A program made the position numbers and the translations under genes. A model generated the notes under the pieces. The model saw only the letters and a list, made by a program, of their open reading frames with translations. It was not told where the DNA came from and ran no database searches. This document shows, in pieces, positions 1 through 9,496 of a stretch of 43,234 bases of DNA; position 1 is the stretch's first letter; each line of letters opens with the position of its first letter. Source of the stretch: Candidatus Omnitrophota bacterium. GTDB taxonomy: Bacteria; Omnitrophota; Gorgyraeia; Zapsychrales; Fredricksoniimonadaceae. The stretch lies in NCBI GenBank assembly GCA_903908245.1, contig CAIVRE010000005.1, positions 1 through 43,234 of the forward strand, in the 5' to 3' direction.

Positions 1-1
1 C

Positions 2-3000
2 AAAGAGCGCTATATTAATGCCCATCCTCCTCAGGATCGTCAATATATCGCTGTCCTGTATAGCATGATCATGCTGAGCCCCGGCTTCTTTCGCGCATTC
101 GCGGTCCATTCCTTGAATAATCGTTTCTGGCGGCAGCGCGGCGTGGGAGCGCCGGGGATGATGAGGGCCGGAGGGATCTTCATCGCTTTCGTTGACGCTC
201 TTTTCGAGAATTTTGACAAACGCAACCGGCTGACGCCTCTGGGTGTTTGCAAGTTGTCTTTTGCCGCGGGCCTGATGGTCTGGACCATGACGATCGGCGA
301 GGGGTGGGGTTGGAAGGCCGCGGCTTTCGGGGCGGTGAGCATTCTTGCGGTTTTTCTCAGGAATGTGATCCCGGACATGCTCGCGGCCCACGGGCGGTCG
401 CTGAAGAAATGGAAATGGCCGTCGATCCGGCGTATGAAACTGGCCAACGACTTCTTTTGTAATGCGACGCTGGCGTTGTTCCTTGTCGCCGCCAAGAATT
501 ACATCATGGACCCGGCTTTTGCCAGGATCTTTCCCGCCGGCGGGTTGTTCATGGCGCTGCATGTCGCGTGGGACATTGTGTTGATCGCTGTTCTCGATAC
601 CGTCATGACCGGGTGGGCGCGCGCAGCCCGCCGTTTCCCGCGCTTCGCGGTCGACCGGATATTTGTTGTTAACCTGATGGTGATCGGATCGGTGTATGCG
701 ATCTTCGGCACGGTCTGCGGCCTGGGATGGCTGGCACTGCTGGTCTCCTCTTCGGCGCAGGCGCGGGTTTTTTCCTCCTTCGGGTGGGCAGGGCTTCTGG
801 GTTCTCTGGCAGCGGCCGCTTATATCCAGAGGAAGATCGTTGTGGCGCGCCGGTATTCGCGTGTTGCCGGCACACCGGAGATCCCCGGTATTTATCAAAA
901 GACCGCATTTCTCCTTTGGTCCGTTAGCGGGGTCTTTGCCTTTGCATGGTTGGCCAGCGCCTTTCCCGTGCCTGTCATGGGTTTCTTTGCCGCCCTTGGA
1001 TGGACGGGAAGTTTTGTTGCTTCCGCTGTGGCGCTCTTTTTCATTAACAAGATCGTTGGCGCGCTTATGTACGGGCGCGCGGACTGGGAGGTAATGAAAA
1101 AGATCTGGAGGAACCCGGAGGCGACGGCTGTTCCGCGTTATCTCAAGAAACGCATCCGGTCCGCCGAGCAGCGGCTGGAAGGGCTGGTCAGCGCAAGGCC
1201 TCTTGTCCTTTTGCCAGGCCTCAGCAAGGCCCTGGGGAAACCTTTTTATGTGAAGTGGGGCGCCGACAGGGAGGGAGGGTCCCATCGGATCCGCGGTGTG
1301 CTGCTGATCCTGACGGATATTCTTAATAAATATATTTCAGATCTGTCCGTCCGCAGGATCTCCCGGAATCGTGTTCATGTTCCGCGGGGGCTTGAGGTTG
1401 TTACCGCTTCCGACGGGAGCTATGGGATCGCGGTTATTGACGCGTTACGCCGCCTGGCAGCGGTTTATCCGGAGCGTTATCCTGCTTTTGCGGATGAGAT
1501 CAAAAGGATCCGCGCGGTTATTTTTCTGCCTTCGGATGTCCCCGATTATGTGCGGGCGCGGTACGCAGGATCATCCGGGGCGGATTGCGAGTTTCGGGCC
1601 GTTGAAGGCGGCCTGGCACAGGCGATGGAGGCGGCGAAAGGGTATGTCCACGATCACGCTGACCAGGCGGTATTCCTGCCGCATTGTGACGGAACGGTCC
1701 TGGATGGCAACGCCCTGGTCGGCAGGGAGATCTTCCGGGAGCTTCGGCAAAAAGGCCAGCTCGACGATGGCCGTAAGGTCTCGCTGCTCTTTCCGGTCGG
1801 CCTTGGAGATTACGCGCAGGTGCCCGCAGGGTTCAAGATGGGCCCCGGCGCGCCCGGCCAATTGATGGCTGTCGCAGTCCAGCCGGCGGACGCTTCGGCG
1901 TTCATCCGCTGGCTTATTACCAACAGGCCGCAGAACAATCACGGGCTTCAGCCGCTTGCGACCCTCAAGGGCCAGGCTGTCGTGGCGGATGGATTCAAGG
2001 ATCACCCCGATCCGCTCGCGGTCAGAATGGCGGAGCGGGTCCTGGATGCGGCCGTCATTGTGGACCCGGAAAAAACATTTCAGGCTGCGGCTGTGCTGGA
2101 CAAGGAAATGGCCGGTATCTGCAAGGCCGGCGTTGACGGGACCGGGGCCACGACCTTGCTGGCGGCGTTCCACGACCTTGATGATTTTGTCCCGGAGTTC
2201 CGGCAGTCGGACGCGGTCGTGCTTCTGGTCCCGGAAGAGAATCTTGATCCGGAAGTAAGAAGCTATCTTGACAGGGTCGACACCAGCCTGCTTTTGAAGG
2301 ACGCCGGGGTTGTGCAACGGGATTTCCGGAAGGAACAGCTGCGTGCAGCCCGGCGTGAGCGCGAAATACGGCAATATGTTTTTCATGTTGCCGCGAAGAT
2401 CCGGGAATTTCAGCGTGAGGGGTACGGGTTCAAGGAAGAGGTCCTTCGGGATCCGGCAGGCCAGGAGGGATTTTATTGGCTCATATTGAAAGACGGCCGA
2501 TCGACCGGCGGTTATATCCGGGCGCAGGTGAGTGACGGCAATGTCAGGCTGCACGAATTATATCCGCATCTCCCTGCGCATAACGGGTATGGCCAGGCCC
2601 TGGTTTCCCTGTTCCTGCTGACCGGTAACCGCTGGGCAGGAGCGGATTATTCCGCCGAGACGGCGAGCCTCTCGGCCTGTCAGATGCATCGGCGGATGAG
2701 CATCTTTTCGCTGAAGTTCCGTTCAGCCTGGGCCAGTCATTGGCTTATTACCGGCAGGATCCCTGTGCTGTCGGGCTGGTCGTTGCAGCGGCTGGCGGCG
2801 GTGATGTCCTTGGCTTTCGGGAACAGCCGGCCGGGGGAAGACCAGCATCGCGCGAAGCCGGACAACGGCCTTCCGGTTGACAGAGTCGAGCGCGAGCGTG
2901 CGATCCTTCGGCAGGTCGCGGGGAATGTGCTGTTAACGCACGCTGAGGGTGCGTACCTGATCATGGCCCTCCAGGAAGCGCAGGCATTGGCCAAAGACGA

Positions 3001-6000
3001 GAACGTTGCCGCCAAGCTTGTTGCCATGCAGGATATGGAGACCCGTGCCGGGCCGACAGTGGACGCTATGCCTGATCTTTGGGGCATTGTCCGTGAGCGT
3101 ATCCTTGATCTGAACCGTGCGCTTCTTGATCCTTCCCGACGTACCGAATTGCTCCTCACCCTGGTCCATGAAGCTTCTGTCATGGCGTATCCGGCAAATA
3201 CCGACGATCAGAATGAGGCGCTGGCCAGAAGGTTCGTGTTTGACGCGCGGCCGGTGCAGGCCGGGTTATTGCATGATCATTATATCCGGGCCGATATGGC
3301 CGTATGCCGGGAGGTTAATCCCGGGCATGAGCCGTTGACCGCTGTTTATCTCGCGGGCGGGGCGGATGTGTCGAATTATCTTCTTTCCCTGGATGCGGCC
3401 AAAGGATATTTCCTTGCCAGGTATGGCTGGTGGTGGAAGATCGGCCGGAAGATCCTGGAGGAATGTTTTTATGGAGATACGGCCGCATTTCTTGCGGAAC
3501 ACCTGGCACCGGATTACCACAGTGACAAATATTTGAACGGATATTCGAACACGATCCGGGTCACGGCGCGCCGGCAGATCGTGGCGGCCTTTGCCGCCGA
3601 GCTTATGGCGGCCGGGGTTGATATGCGTTCTGTCCGCGTTGTGCAGGAAGGCCGGTATCCGGGTGTTACGTTCCGGTGGCAGTATCACGGCCGGGCCGAG
3701 AAAGAGTATACGATCATTCTTGTTGATACGAATATCCCCCGGTGGAAACGGTACCGGTCGATCTTCAAGGCGAATAAGGTGGACGTTGTTTACCAGCGTG
3801 CTGCCGTCGGGCTGCCTTTCGAGTACAGGAAAAAGAACAATTACATGGCCGGGATCGGCAGTTGCGTCGGGTCCGGCACGGTTTTTGTGACGGATGATTC
3901 CGCTTTTCAGTGGGAAGAGGAATCCGTGGTGGACCAGGGGGAGCATTTTCCGCTGAAGATGGAGGTCGTTGCTGTCGCTGAGGCCCGTGAACTGGTGCAG
4001 CCGATATTTGAACTGAGGGGATTTTCCCGGTTGCCTTCCGCCAGGTACGGCTGGGATGTGACCGTCCGCCGGTCGCCGCTGGTGGCTTTACGGGCGAAGT
4101 TGCGTGAGCTGGAGATCCGCCGTTCGGCGTATTTCCCTCCCGGCCTTCCCGGGCAGTCCGAAGCCCAGCGCGTATACCGGCTGGAGTATTACGATCGCTA
4201 TATCGCAGCGGTGTCGGAGCGGATCTGTGATCTGACCGGTGAAAGGGATCTGGTCCGGATCAGCGATGACATGAATGAGGGCGATCCGTCCTGGGCCCGC
4301 CCGGGTATTTCCTTGCAGAGGGCGCGTGCGCGGTTCCAGGCATTGGCCAACGGCGGTTTCCAGGGATCCCGCCGTGGAAAAAGCAATCCTTGGGCGAAGC
4401 GCGCGGTCCGGTGGTTTATCGCCGCGTATCCGGCGCACAAACAGCAGGTCCGGTCGATGTTCCGGCAGATGGTGCTGTACAGCGGGCCCGATGATGAAGA
4501 ACTTCTGTATGCCGGGAATAATGAGGATCCTGTCCGCCCGGTTATTTTTATCGCCACGAATGACCCCCTTGATCTTGAGCAAAAGCTGGTCCATGAACTT
4601 GCCGCGCTGATCTTTCAGGATCATATTCGTGCTTTGGCCGTAACAAGAAGCTGGTCGTTGGATCGGCGCAAGGCGCTGGGTTCCCGTTCGCAAGAACGCA
4701 GCCTGACAGATACGAACGTTATTCTCGCCGGAGAGCGTTTTGGCGGCCGCGCGTTCATCCGTGCATCGGAGGCCGGGGATTGCCTGGCGGTGATCAGGGG
4801 TTTCCGCGGGCATGATTTTAATTTTGACCGTTTCCGTTTCAAGATCGAAACCCTTCTTGTGCATGAGGGGCCGAACGCGGAAGTGGTCCGCGCGTCCGCG
4901 GCCAGGATGCTGATCGAACTGCGGCAAGCGGTCTTTAACAGGCGCCCTTCATCCGCGTTCGGCATTTCCGGCGATGTGTCGGGGATGTTCGACACGGTCA
5001 TTAAACACAACAGTCCCCTGGCACCATTGAGCGCCGTGCATCTTCTGGGGGCCAATGTTATTCTTCCCGGCGAGAAAGAATTCGACATGGTCCTGGAGAA
5101 AGCCGGCAAGCCCTGGACCGTTCAGGAGAACAAGTTCACTTTAAGTTTGGGGAAGTTCTATCAGCAGGTTATTGGCATTGATGATAACAAGAAAGCTCAT
5201 TTGGAGATCCTGGTCAACAAGGAGTTGTATCAGGGCGTTCGTAATATCGTTTATTTCGGCGAGCATGATAACGGGTATGTTTTGCGGGCAGTAGCGGCTT
5301 TTCTGGCGCGTCGTCCGGATATCCGTCCGGCTATTGATATTTATTTTAACCGGGGAGTGGCCGTCAAATTCTCCCTGGAGCAGGTGCGGGAGTTCCTGAG
5401 CGACAGGAAAGTGCTGGAGATGGCGTCAAAAGAGCCTCATAGCCGGGTATCGCCGTATCTTTCGATCGCTCATTCCAAGGCGGGCGAATTGATCCGAAAA
5501 AAGATCGAGCAGATCAAGGGGGACAAGTTTGACGTGATCATTGCGGTCAGTAATCCGCGGGGATCCGATCTTAAGGCCTTGCGCGTGTTCCGTGCTGGTC
5601 CGGCGGTCCGTCGGGCCGGGAACATCCGCCGTGCCGGTTTGGGGATCATTTCGGCCTTTGGCGGCCTCCTGGCGGCGTCGAATGCCGCGGCGGCGGAAGT
5701 GAACGGTCCTTTGCCGTTGGCTTCCGTGTCTGATCCGGGTGGATCTTGCACCGTGGCCGGGGTGATCCTTGTGGCTACAGTGCTCCTTATTACGGTCATC
5801 GGGCTTTGGCTTGTAAAGGGCCGGGCTCCCTGGAATGGTCAGGAAAAAAGTGACGGCGCCATGCCTGCGGGGGCACAGGACCGCCAGGCCCAGAAGCATT
5901 GGCGGCAGGCCTGGAAGCAGCGTGTTACGGATATCGCTCCGACCACGAACTGGAGCGTGGCGTTCAACGACCCTTCAAGGCCGGCGATCGATCCCTGTGC

Positions 6001-7510
6001 TTCGCACCTGAGCGGGTTGATCACAAGCTCTTTATTGGCGGCGGTCAGGGCGGCGCGCGGGTTTTACAGGAATGGCCCTGTGCCTGCCCTGGAAATAGGA
6101 GGCCTGCCCTTATTTTATGCCGTGAAGTTAAGGGAGGAGTTCTCTGCCGAGGAGGTTCCTCTTGCGGTCATTGATGTCGGCGATTTGCCTCCGGTCGCGT
6201 TAAAGAGCGCTCAGCAAAAGGGCATCCGCTTTTTTTCCACACCTGTTCAGGCTATTGATCCGCAGGTGTTCCTGCCTCAAGTGAAGTTCGTGTACGGCAT
6301 TTTTGTCCTGGAGTATATACAGGACAGGCCGGCGATGTTTGAAAGGCTTAAAGAGGTCACAGCCGAAGAGACCCGGTTCTTTTTTATCCTGCATCATATC
6401 GATTCTCCGTTCGTCCAGGATACGGAGTACCAGAAAGCCTTCATTCAGACGAATATTATCAGGTTGAAGCTTGCGATCAGGGGTGTTAACGGGCAGTTTC
6501 TTCGTCTGGATGATGCCGCGGCTTTGGAGAAAGAGCTCCGGGTTCTTGAAGTTCATCAGGCGCGCGTACAGAATATGCGGCCGTCACATGACAATGTTTT
6601 TGCTTCGCCGGCCGCGGTGCGGGAGTTCTTCGCGGGCGCGGGGTTCGAGGTCATTTCCCTGGAAGCCGTTCATTATGATGGCGTGCCGTATGCCTGGGCC
6701 GTGCAGTTCGCAAAGGGGGGCCGCGCTGCAAGTCCGGAGCCTGCACTTGATCCTGTTGATCCCGGCATGGCCGAGGACATTCTCCTGGAGCATTTTTTTG
6801 TTGACGGGCGGCTGAATATCGATGTTTTCGGAAGATTGCTGACGGATACGGCCAGGTCCATTGCCCGCTGGTCCGGGATCACGGATTCGCCGGACGATAT
6901 CCGGATCGTTTTTTGCGGCAGCATGCGTTATCTGGCGGATGAGCGGTCCTGGGTCCCGCTCGATCAGGTGGCCGACATCGATGTGCTGGATATTCATCCC
7001 CGGGGGATGACGGCCATTGCTTTTCGGGAGGTTTTCCATGAGGCTGTCGACAGGTTGTGGGAAAGGAGCATTGCGTCGGAGGATGGATTGAAGGTATTCC
7101 TTGAAAGTGTTATCGACCGGATGAACCAGCCGGATGAATATTTCATGTTCCCTGGAGAGTTGAATGTGCAGGAAAGGCTGGATAACTTGCGCCGGTATGC
7201 TTTAAAGCGGGAAAACTGGCAAAAGGGGACCGAACACGGGATCCTGATGATGAGGGTCAAGGCGAGGCTCCAGATCCTTTATTATCTCGCGTCCGGCAAG
7301 CTTCGTGAGCGTTATGTGGTTTATCGTGATGAGTATCTGGCCGCGTCGGCGGATACGGCAAGGCTTGCCCGGTTACTGGCAAGGATGTCCGGGGATGCCG
7401 GGGCCAAACGGCTTGTCGGCCGATTGCGCGATCCAAAGAACGATCCGGAACTGTTGTCCAGGATCAACAGGAACATTTCCTGGCTGGCATTAGAAGATCC
7501 GCAGGAGTAA
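2..7510 (+). CDS. Giant multidomain membrane protein, 5' end outside the window
   Basis: The frame is open from base 2, and the ATG at 65 has no ribosome binding site, so the gene very probably starts upstream. At least 2,500 residues are visible. Counting from the ATG at 65, residues about 60-340 hold roughly eight hydrophobic segments. A mostly soluble stretch follows, with a possible GNAT-like segment near 800-910 (weak), two VHE-type motifs near 1033 and 1505, and a glycine-rich AGGADVS segment near 1095 that resembles degenerate SAM-methyltransferase folds. Two hydrophobic segments lie near 1855-1920. A class I methyltransferase-like region covers about 1960-2220 (EIGG near 2008, then a VYGIFVLEYI strand), followed by a helical tail. 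I cannot assign a function. Very large proteins of this build are something I associate with Omnitrophota. Existence as a gene is near certain; the domain reading is tentative. Confidence 0.9.
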   Translation, partial: KERYINAHPPQDRQYIAVLYSMIMLSPGFFRAFAVHSLNNRFWRQRGVGAPGMMRAGGIFIAFVDALFENFDKRNRLTPLGVCKLSFAAGLMVWTMTIGEGWGWKAAAFGAVSILAVFLRNVIPDMLAAHGRSLKKWKWPSIRRMKLANDFFCNATLALFLVAAKNYIMDPAFARIFPAGGLFMALHVAWDIVLIAVLDTVMTGWARAARRFPRFAVDRIFVVNLMVIGSVYAIFGTVCGLGWLALLVSSSAQARVFSSFGWAGLLGSLAAAAYIQRKIVVARRYSRVAGTPEIPGIYQKTAFLLWSVSGVFAFAWLASAFPVPVMGFFAALGWTGSFVASAVALFFINKIVGALMYGRADWEVMKKIWRNPEATAVPRYLKKRIRSAEQRLEGLVSARPLVLLPGLSKALGKPFYVKWGADREGGSHRIRGVLLILTDILNKYISDLSVRRISRNRVHVPRGLEVVTASDGSYGIAVIDALRRLAAVYPERYPAFADEIKRIRAVIFLPSDVPDYVRARYAGSSGADCEFRAVEGGLAQAMEAAKGYVHDHADQAVFLPHCDGTVLDGNALVGREIFRELRQKGQLDDGRKVSLLFPVGLGDYAQVPAGFKMGPGAPGQLMAVAVQPADASAFIRWLITNRPQNNHGLQPLATLKGQAVVADGFKDHPDPLAVRMAERVLDAAVIVDPEKTFQAAAVLDKEMAGICKAGVDGTGATTLLAAFHDLDDFVPEFRQSDAVVLLVPEENLDPEVRSYLDRVDTSLLLKDAGVVQRDFRKEQLRAARREREIRQYVFHVAAKIREFQREGYGFKEEVLRDPAGQEGFYWLILKDGRSTGGYIRAQVSDGNVRLHELYPHLPAHNGYGQALVSLFLLTGNRWAGADYSAETASLSACQMHRRMSIFSLKFRSAWASHWLITGRIPVLSGWSLQRLAAVMSLAFGNSRPGEDQHRAKPDNGLPVDRVERERAILRQVAGNVLLTHAEGAYLIMALQEAQALAKDENVAAKLVAMQDMETRAGPTVDAMPDLWGIVRERILDLNRALLDPSRRTELLLTLVHEASVMAYPANTDDQNEALARRFVFDARPVQAGLLHDHYIRADMAVCREVNPGHEPLTAVYLAGGADVSNYLLSLDAAKGYFLARYGWWWKIGRKILEECFYGDTAAFLAEHLAPDYHSDKYLNGYSNTIRVTARRQIVAAFAAELMAAGVDMRSVRVVQEGRYPGVTFRWQYHGRAEKEYTIILVDTNIPRWKRYRSIFKANKVDVVYQRAAVGLPFEYRKKNNYMAGIGSCVGSGTVFVTDDSAFQWEEESVVDQGEHFPLKMEVVAVAEARELVQPIFELRGFSRLPSARYGWDVTVRRSPLVALRAKLRELEIRRSAYFPPGLPGQSEAQRVYRLEYYDRYIAAVSERICDLTGERDLVRISDDMNEGDPSWARPGISLQRARARFQALANGGFQGSRRGKSNPWAKRAVRWFIAAYPAHKQQVRSMFRQMVLYSGPDDEELLYAGNNEDPVRPVIFIATNDPLDLEQKLVHELAALIFQDHIRALAVTRSWSLDRRKALGSRSQERSLTDTNVILAGERFGGRAFIRASEAGDCLAVIRGFRGHDFNFDRFRFKIETLLVHEGPNAEVVRASAARMLIELRQAVFNRRPSSAFGISGDVSGMFDTVIKHNSPLAPLSAVHLLGANVILPGEKEFDMVLEKAGKPWTVQENKFTLSLGKFYQQVIGIDDNKKAHLEILVNKELYQGVRNIVYFGEHDNGYVLRAVAAFLARRPDIRPAIDIYFNRGVAVKFSLEQVREFLSDRKVLEMASKEPHSRVSPYLSIAHSKAGELIRKKIEQIKGDKFDVIIAVSNPRGSDLKALRVFRAGPAVRRAGNIRRAGLGIISAFGGLLAASNAAAAEVNGPLPLASVSDPGGSCTVAGVILVATVLLITVIGLWLVKGRAPWNGQEKSDGAMPAGAQDRQAQKHWRQAWKQRVTDIAPTTNWSVAFNDPSRPAIDPCASHLSGLITSSLLAAVRAARGFYRNGPVPALEIGGLPLFYAVKLREEFSAEEVPLAVIDVGDLPPVALKSAQQKGIRFFSTPVQAIDPQVFLPQVKFVYGIFVLEYIQDRPAMFERLKEVTAEETRFFFILHHIDSPFVQDTEYQKAFIQTNIIRLKLAIRGVNGQFLRLDDAAALEKELRVLEVHQARVQNMRPSHDNVFASPAAVREFFAGAGFEVISLEAVHYDGVPYAWAVQFAKGGRAASPEPALDPVDPGMAEDILLEHFFVDGRLNIDVFGRLLTDTARSIARWSGITDSPDDIRIVFCGSMRYLADERSWVPLDQVADIDVLDIHPRGMTAIAFREVFHEAVDRLWERSIASEDGLKVFLESVIDRMNQPDEYFMFPGELNVQERLDNLRRYALKRENWQKGTEHGILMMRVKARLQILYYLASGKLRERYVVYRDEYLAASADTARLARLLARMSGDAGAKRLVGRLRDPKNDPELLSRINRNISWLALEDPQE

Positions 7511-7532
7511 TATTAACAGAAAGGAGTTGTAT

Positions 7533-7904
7533 ATGAATGACCGTAGGCAGGTTCAACGTTGGCAGATCAGGAAAGAGGTCAAGCTGGCCTTTGAAGGCGT
7601 TGAAGGCGTCAGCACATGTTGTGTGGAGGATATTAATTTGAAGGGCATGTGCTTGTCGCTGGAGCAACGATTGCCGCAGGACCGAGATATTAAAATAGCG
7701 CTGGTAATGGATGACGGCCTTGATATTAATATTGAGGTCAGGATCCCCTGGGTGAGGGAGCAGAACGGGCGTTATATCCACGGGATGTCTTTTACCCGGA
7801 TCAGGGACAATGACCGGGAGAACATTTATCAATATGTTAACAGCAGGTTCCCTGATCTGTTCCGGCAAAGCTGGAGCGCTCCTGCATGGGTTTCGATGAA
7901 TTAA
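7533..7904 (+). CDS. PilZ-domain protein (first of three)
   Basis: This 123-residue protein is a stand-alone PilZ domain, a family that binds cyclic di-GMP. The first signature is R9-W-Q-I-R13 (RxxxR). The second, normally D-x-S-x-x-G, reads D-I-N-L-K-G, with Asn in place of Ser, so nucleotide binding may be altered. An AAGGAG at 7521-7526 lies six bases before the ATG at 7533, which decides the start over an in-frame TTG at 7527. Its stop codon overlaps the stop of the convergent cvpA-like gene within one TTAA at 7901-7904. Two further PilZ genes lie about 1.2 kb downstream. The partner process is not visible; surface motility or envelope control is a guess. Confidence 0.85.
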   Translation: MNDRRQVQRWQIRKEVKLAFEGVEGVSTCCVEDINLKGMCLSLEQRLPQDRDIKIALVMDDGLDINIEVRIPWVREQNGRYIHGMSFTRIRDNDRENIYQYVNSRFPDLFRQSWSAPAWVSMN

Positions 7905-8668
7905 GGGGCGGCGGGGGCGGCGTTCTTGTTGCCGGCCTCGAGTTCATGCGCGTTGATCTTCTGCTGGATCTTCGGGTACAGGCGCATGGCCTTCAGGACG
8001 AATGCGGGGTCGGATTTCAGTTCGTTGATAGCAGGGTTGGACATGATCTTACCGATGTTTTGTGACTGGATCGCGCTCATGGCTTCAGGGTCATTGAGCA
8101 GTTTTTGAATATGCGGATCATTCATCAATTCCAGCATGTCTTTATCGGAGGACAGGTCCGCTTTATCGTTCTCGTCCACTTTACAGACATCGTTCAGGCA
8201 GGGGGCCGGCGTTGGAGCCGCGGATAGTATCCCTTTGCTGATCAGGGTCGGGCGGATGATCGCAAGCGCTTTGGAGTGCTGGACATCTTTTTCCCAATTC
8301 CCCAATTCAAATCTTTTAAAAGGGAACACGGCCATGAACGCAACGGTTATGGCTATCAGGATGCTTCCGCTAATAAGCCCGACAGCCTGTCCTCCCAGGC
8401 GGCTCATCAGTGAAATTTCGGGTATTGGGTCCGCATTCACCCAACGCTTGATCCCCAGGTTGATCAGCCAGGAAATGATGAACGGCCCGGTAATGCTGAT
8501 CAGGCACGCGGCGTTGAAGTTGTGCGTGTTGAAATACCATGACCAACTTAAAGCAAGCGAGAGGACCAGGGCAACAGGTTTGACCAGCGAGCGCAGGAAG
8601 CCTTTATAAGCGCCGTTCACGGCCAGGACCAACAGAAAAACGAGGGAAATAGTATCGGTCATGGTCAT
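7901..8668 (-). CDS. CvpA-family membrane protein with a charged C-terminal tail
   Basis: The 255-residue protein begins with four hydrophobic segments (about residues 5-25, 28-45, 53-72 and 92-114) arranged like the CvpA family (colicin V production protein), including the early GAYKGFLRS loop. The CvpA-like part ends near residue 125. The remaining 130 residues are polar, with alternating short helices rich in Asp, Lys and the phrase N-D-P, and end in an Ala/Pro tail; this tail is not part of the usual family core. The start codon lies one base after the stop of the small membrane protein upstream, so the two are probably translationally coupled. CvpA-type proteins are linked to envelope homeostasis; the role here is inferred only from family membership. 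Confidence 0.75.
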   Translation of the reverse strand: MTMTDTISLVFLLVLAVNGAYKGFLRSLVKPVALVLSLALSWSWYFNTHNFNAACLISITGPFIISWLINLGIKRWVNADPIPEISLMSRLGGQAVGLISGSILIAITVAFMAVFPFKRFELGNWEKDVQHSKALAIIRPTLISKGILSAAPTPAPCLNDVCKVDENDKADLSSDKDMLELMNDPHIQKLLNDPEAMSAIQSQNIGKIMSNPAINELKSDPAFVLKAMRLYPKIQQKINAHELEAGNKNAAPAAP

Positions 8669-8669
8669 T

Positions 8670-8861
8670 TTAGCTGGCGACTCCCCGGATATGCAGGTAA
8701 TACACTATAATAAGGAAGATGAAGGTGGCAAATGGGACCCCGAGTGCCAGAAGCACCGGCCATGGGTAGAATTCGATCCGGAAATGGCGCTTGCCCAGCA
8801 GGACTTTACGCTGTTTATATTCCTCGATCGTCAGTTTTTCGTTCTTTTCTTTCTGAGCCAT
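8670..8861 (-). CDS. Small single-pass membrane protein
   Basis: This 63-residue protein has a charged N-terminal half rich in Lys and Glu and one hydrophobic segment at about residues 34-57, so a single transmembrane helix with a cytoplasmic N-terminus is likely. I do not recognise a family. It is the first gene of a two-gene minus-strand unit with the CvpA-like gene, one base apart. A perfect TATAAT on the minus strand at 8885-8880 sits about 18 bases before the ATG, which supports this being a real transcribed gene with a short leader. Confidence 0.65.
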   Translation of the reverse strand: MAQKEKNEKLTIEEYKQRKVLLGKRHFRIEFYPWPVLLALGVPFATFIFLIIVYYLHIRGVAS

Positions 8862-8879
8862 AAGTACCCGTTAATGTTA

Positions 8880-8885
8880 ATTATA
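8880..8885 (-). promoter_or_regulatory. -10 box for the minus-strand cvpA-like unit
   Basis: A perfect TATAAT reads on the minus strand, with the start codon at 8861 about 18 bases downstream. No good -35 match is found at 16-18 bases, so the assignment rests on the -10 box and position only. Confidence 0.45.
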
Positions 8886-8934
8886 CATGCTAAACACGAA
8901 GAAAGCGAAATTTCACATTTTTTTTCCTGTCAGG

Positions 8935-8962
8935 TTGATTTCAGCTGTTTTCGTGGTATACT
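8935..8962 (+). promoter_or_regulatory. Candidate promoter ahead of the PilZ pair
   Basis: TTGATT at 8935-8940 and TATACT at 8957-8962 are separated by 16 bases. They would drive the two PilZ genes at 9135 and 9497 through a leader of about 165 bases. The rest of the 8862-9134 gap holds no clear gene; a possible nine-codon reading frame at 9040-9069 is too short to support. Confidence 0.45.
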
Positions 8963-9134
8963 TTAATTGTCCCCGAAAGCGTTTCCTTGATATAAGTTTC
9001 TGATATTAAACGGGTTTTTTACCACAAGGAACGGGTAAAATGGAGGATTTTGGAAGAATTTCAGGTTAAGATATCGTTAAAATTATTTAGAAAGTTCTTG
9101 AAGCCGTATTGGCAAGAGCGTAGGATGTGAATGT

Positions 9135-9485
9135 ATGAATGACTTGGCCAATAAAAGAAAGACGCCGCGTTTTGATTGTTATGTCCCTGTTGATGGCAAG
9201 CAGGGGTCGACCTTTTCCAGTACTAAAACAGTGGATATCAGCCGTGACGGGATCGGTTTTATTTCCAATCATCCTGTGCCTCTCAATGAAAGGATCGCCA
9301 TTGAACTTGCGCTGAAGCCCGATACCGAGCCTGTGCTGGTGATCGGCCAGGTCAAATGGGTGCGCAAGGTTTCCGATTCCGACCAGTACCGGATTGGGCT
9401 GACGTTCTCGGATATTATTGACGGCTCGAAAGATTTTCTGGATGATTCCTTGTCCCATCGTTTTCCGAAGCGAGAGAAAACTTAA
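9135..9485 (+). CDS. PilZ-domain protein (second of three)
   Basis: The 116-residue protein is a single PilZ domain with both cyclic di-GMP signatures intact: R8-K-T-P-R12 (RxxxR) and D34-I-S-R-D-G39 (DxSxxG). It is therefore a better candidate nucleotide binder than the PilZ protein at 7533. A GTAGGA lies about nine bases before the ATG. The gene is followed after 11 bases by a third PilZ gene, so the two are probably co-transcribed. There is no output domain, so it probably acts by binding a partner protein. Confidence 0.85.
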   Translation: MNDLANKRKTPRFDCYVPVDGKQGSTFSSTKTVDISRDGIGFISNHPVPLNERIAIELALKPDTEPVLVIGQVKWVRKVSDSDQYRIGLTFSDIIDGSKDFLDDSLSHRFPKREKT

Positions 9486-9496
9486 AGGCGGCTTTT

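Noticed and set aside
1571-2554. Long minus-strand open frame (327 codons) within the giant gene
   Set aside because: It has biased composition, no recognisable motifs, no ribosome site, and mirrors a GC-rich coding strand; it is a shadow frame.
9040-9069. Nine-codon reading frame with AAGGA upstream, a possible leader peptide for the PilZ pair
   Set aside because: It is too short to support, and no regulatory codons or hairpins accompany it.
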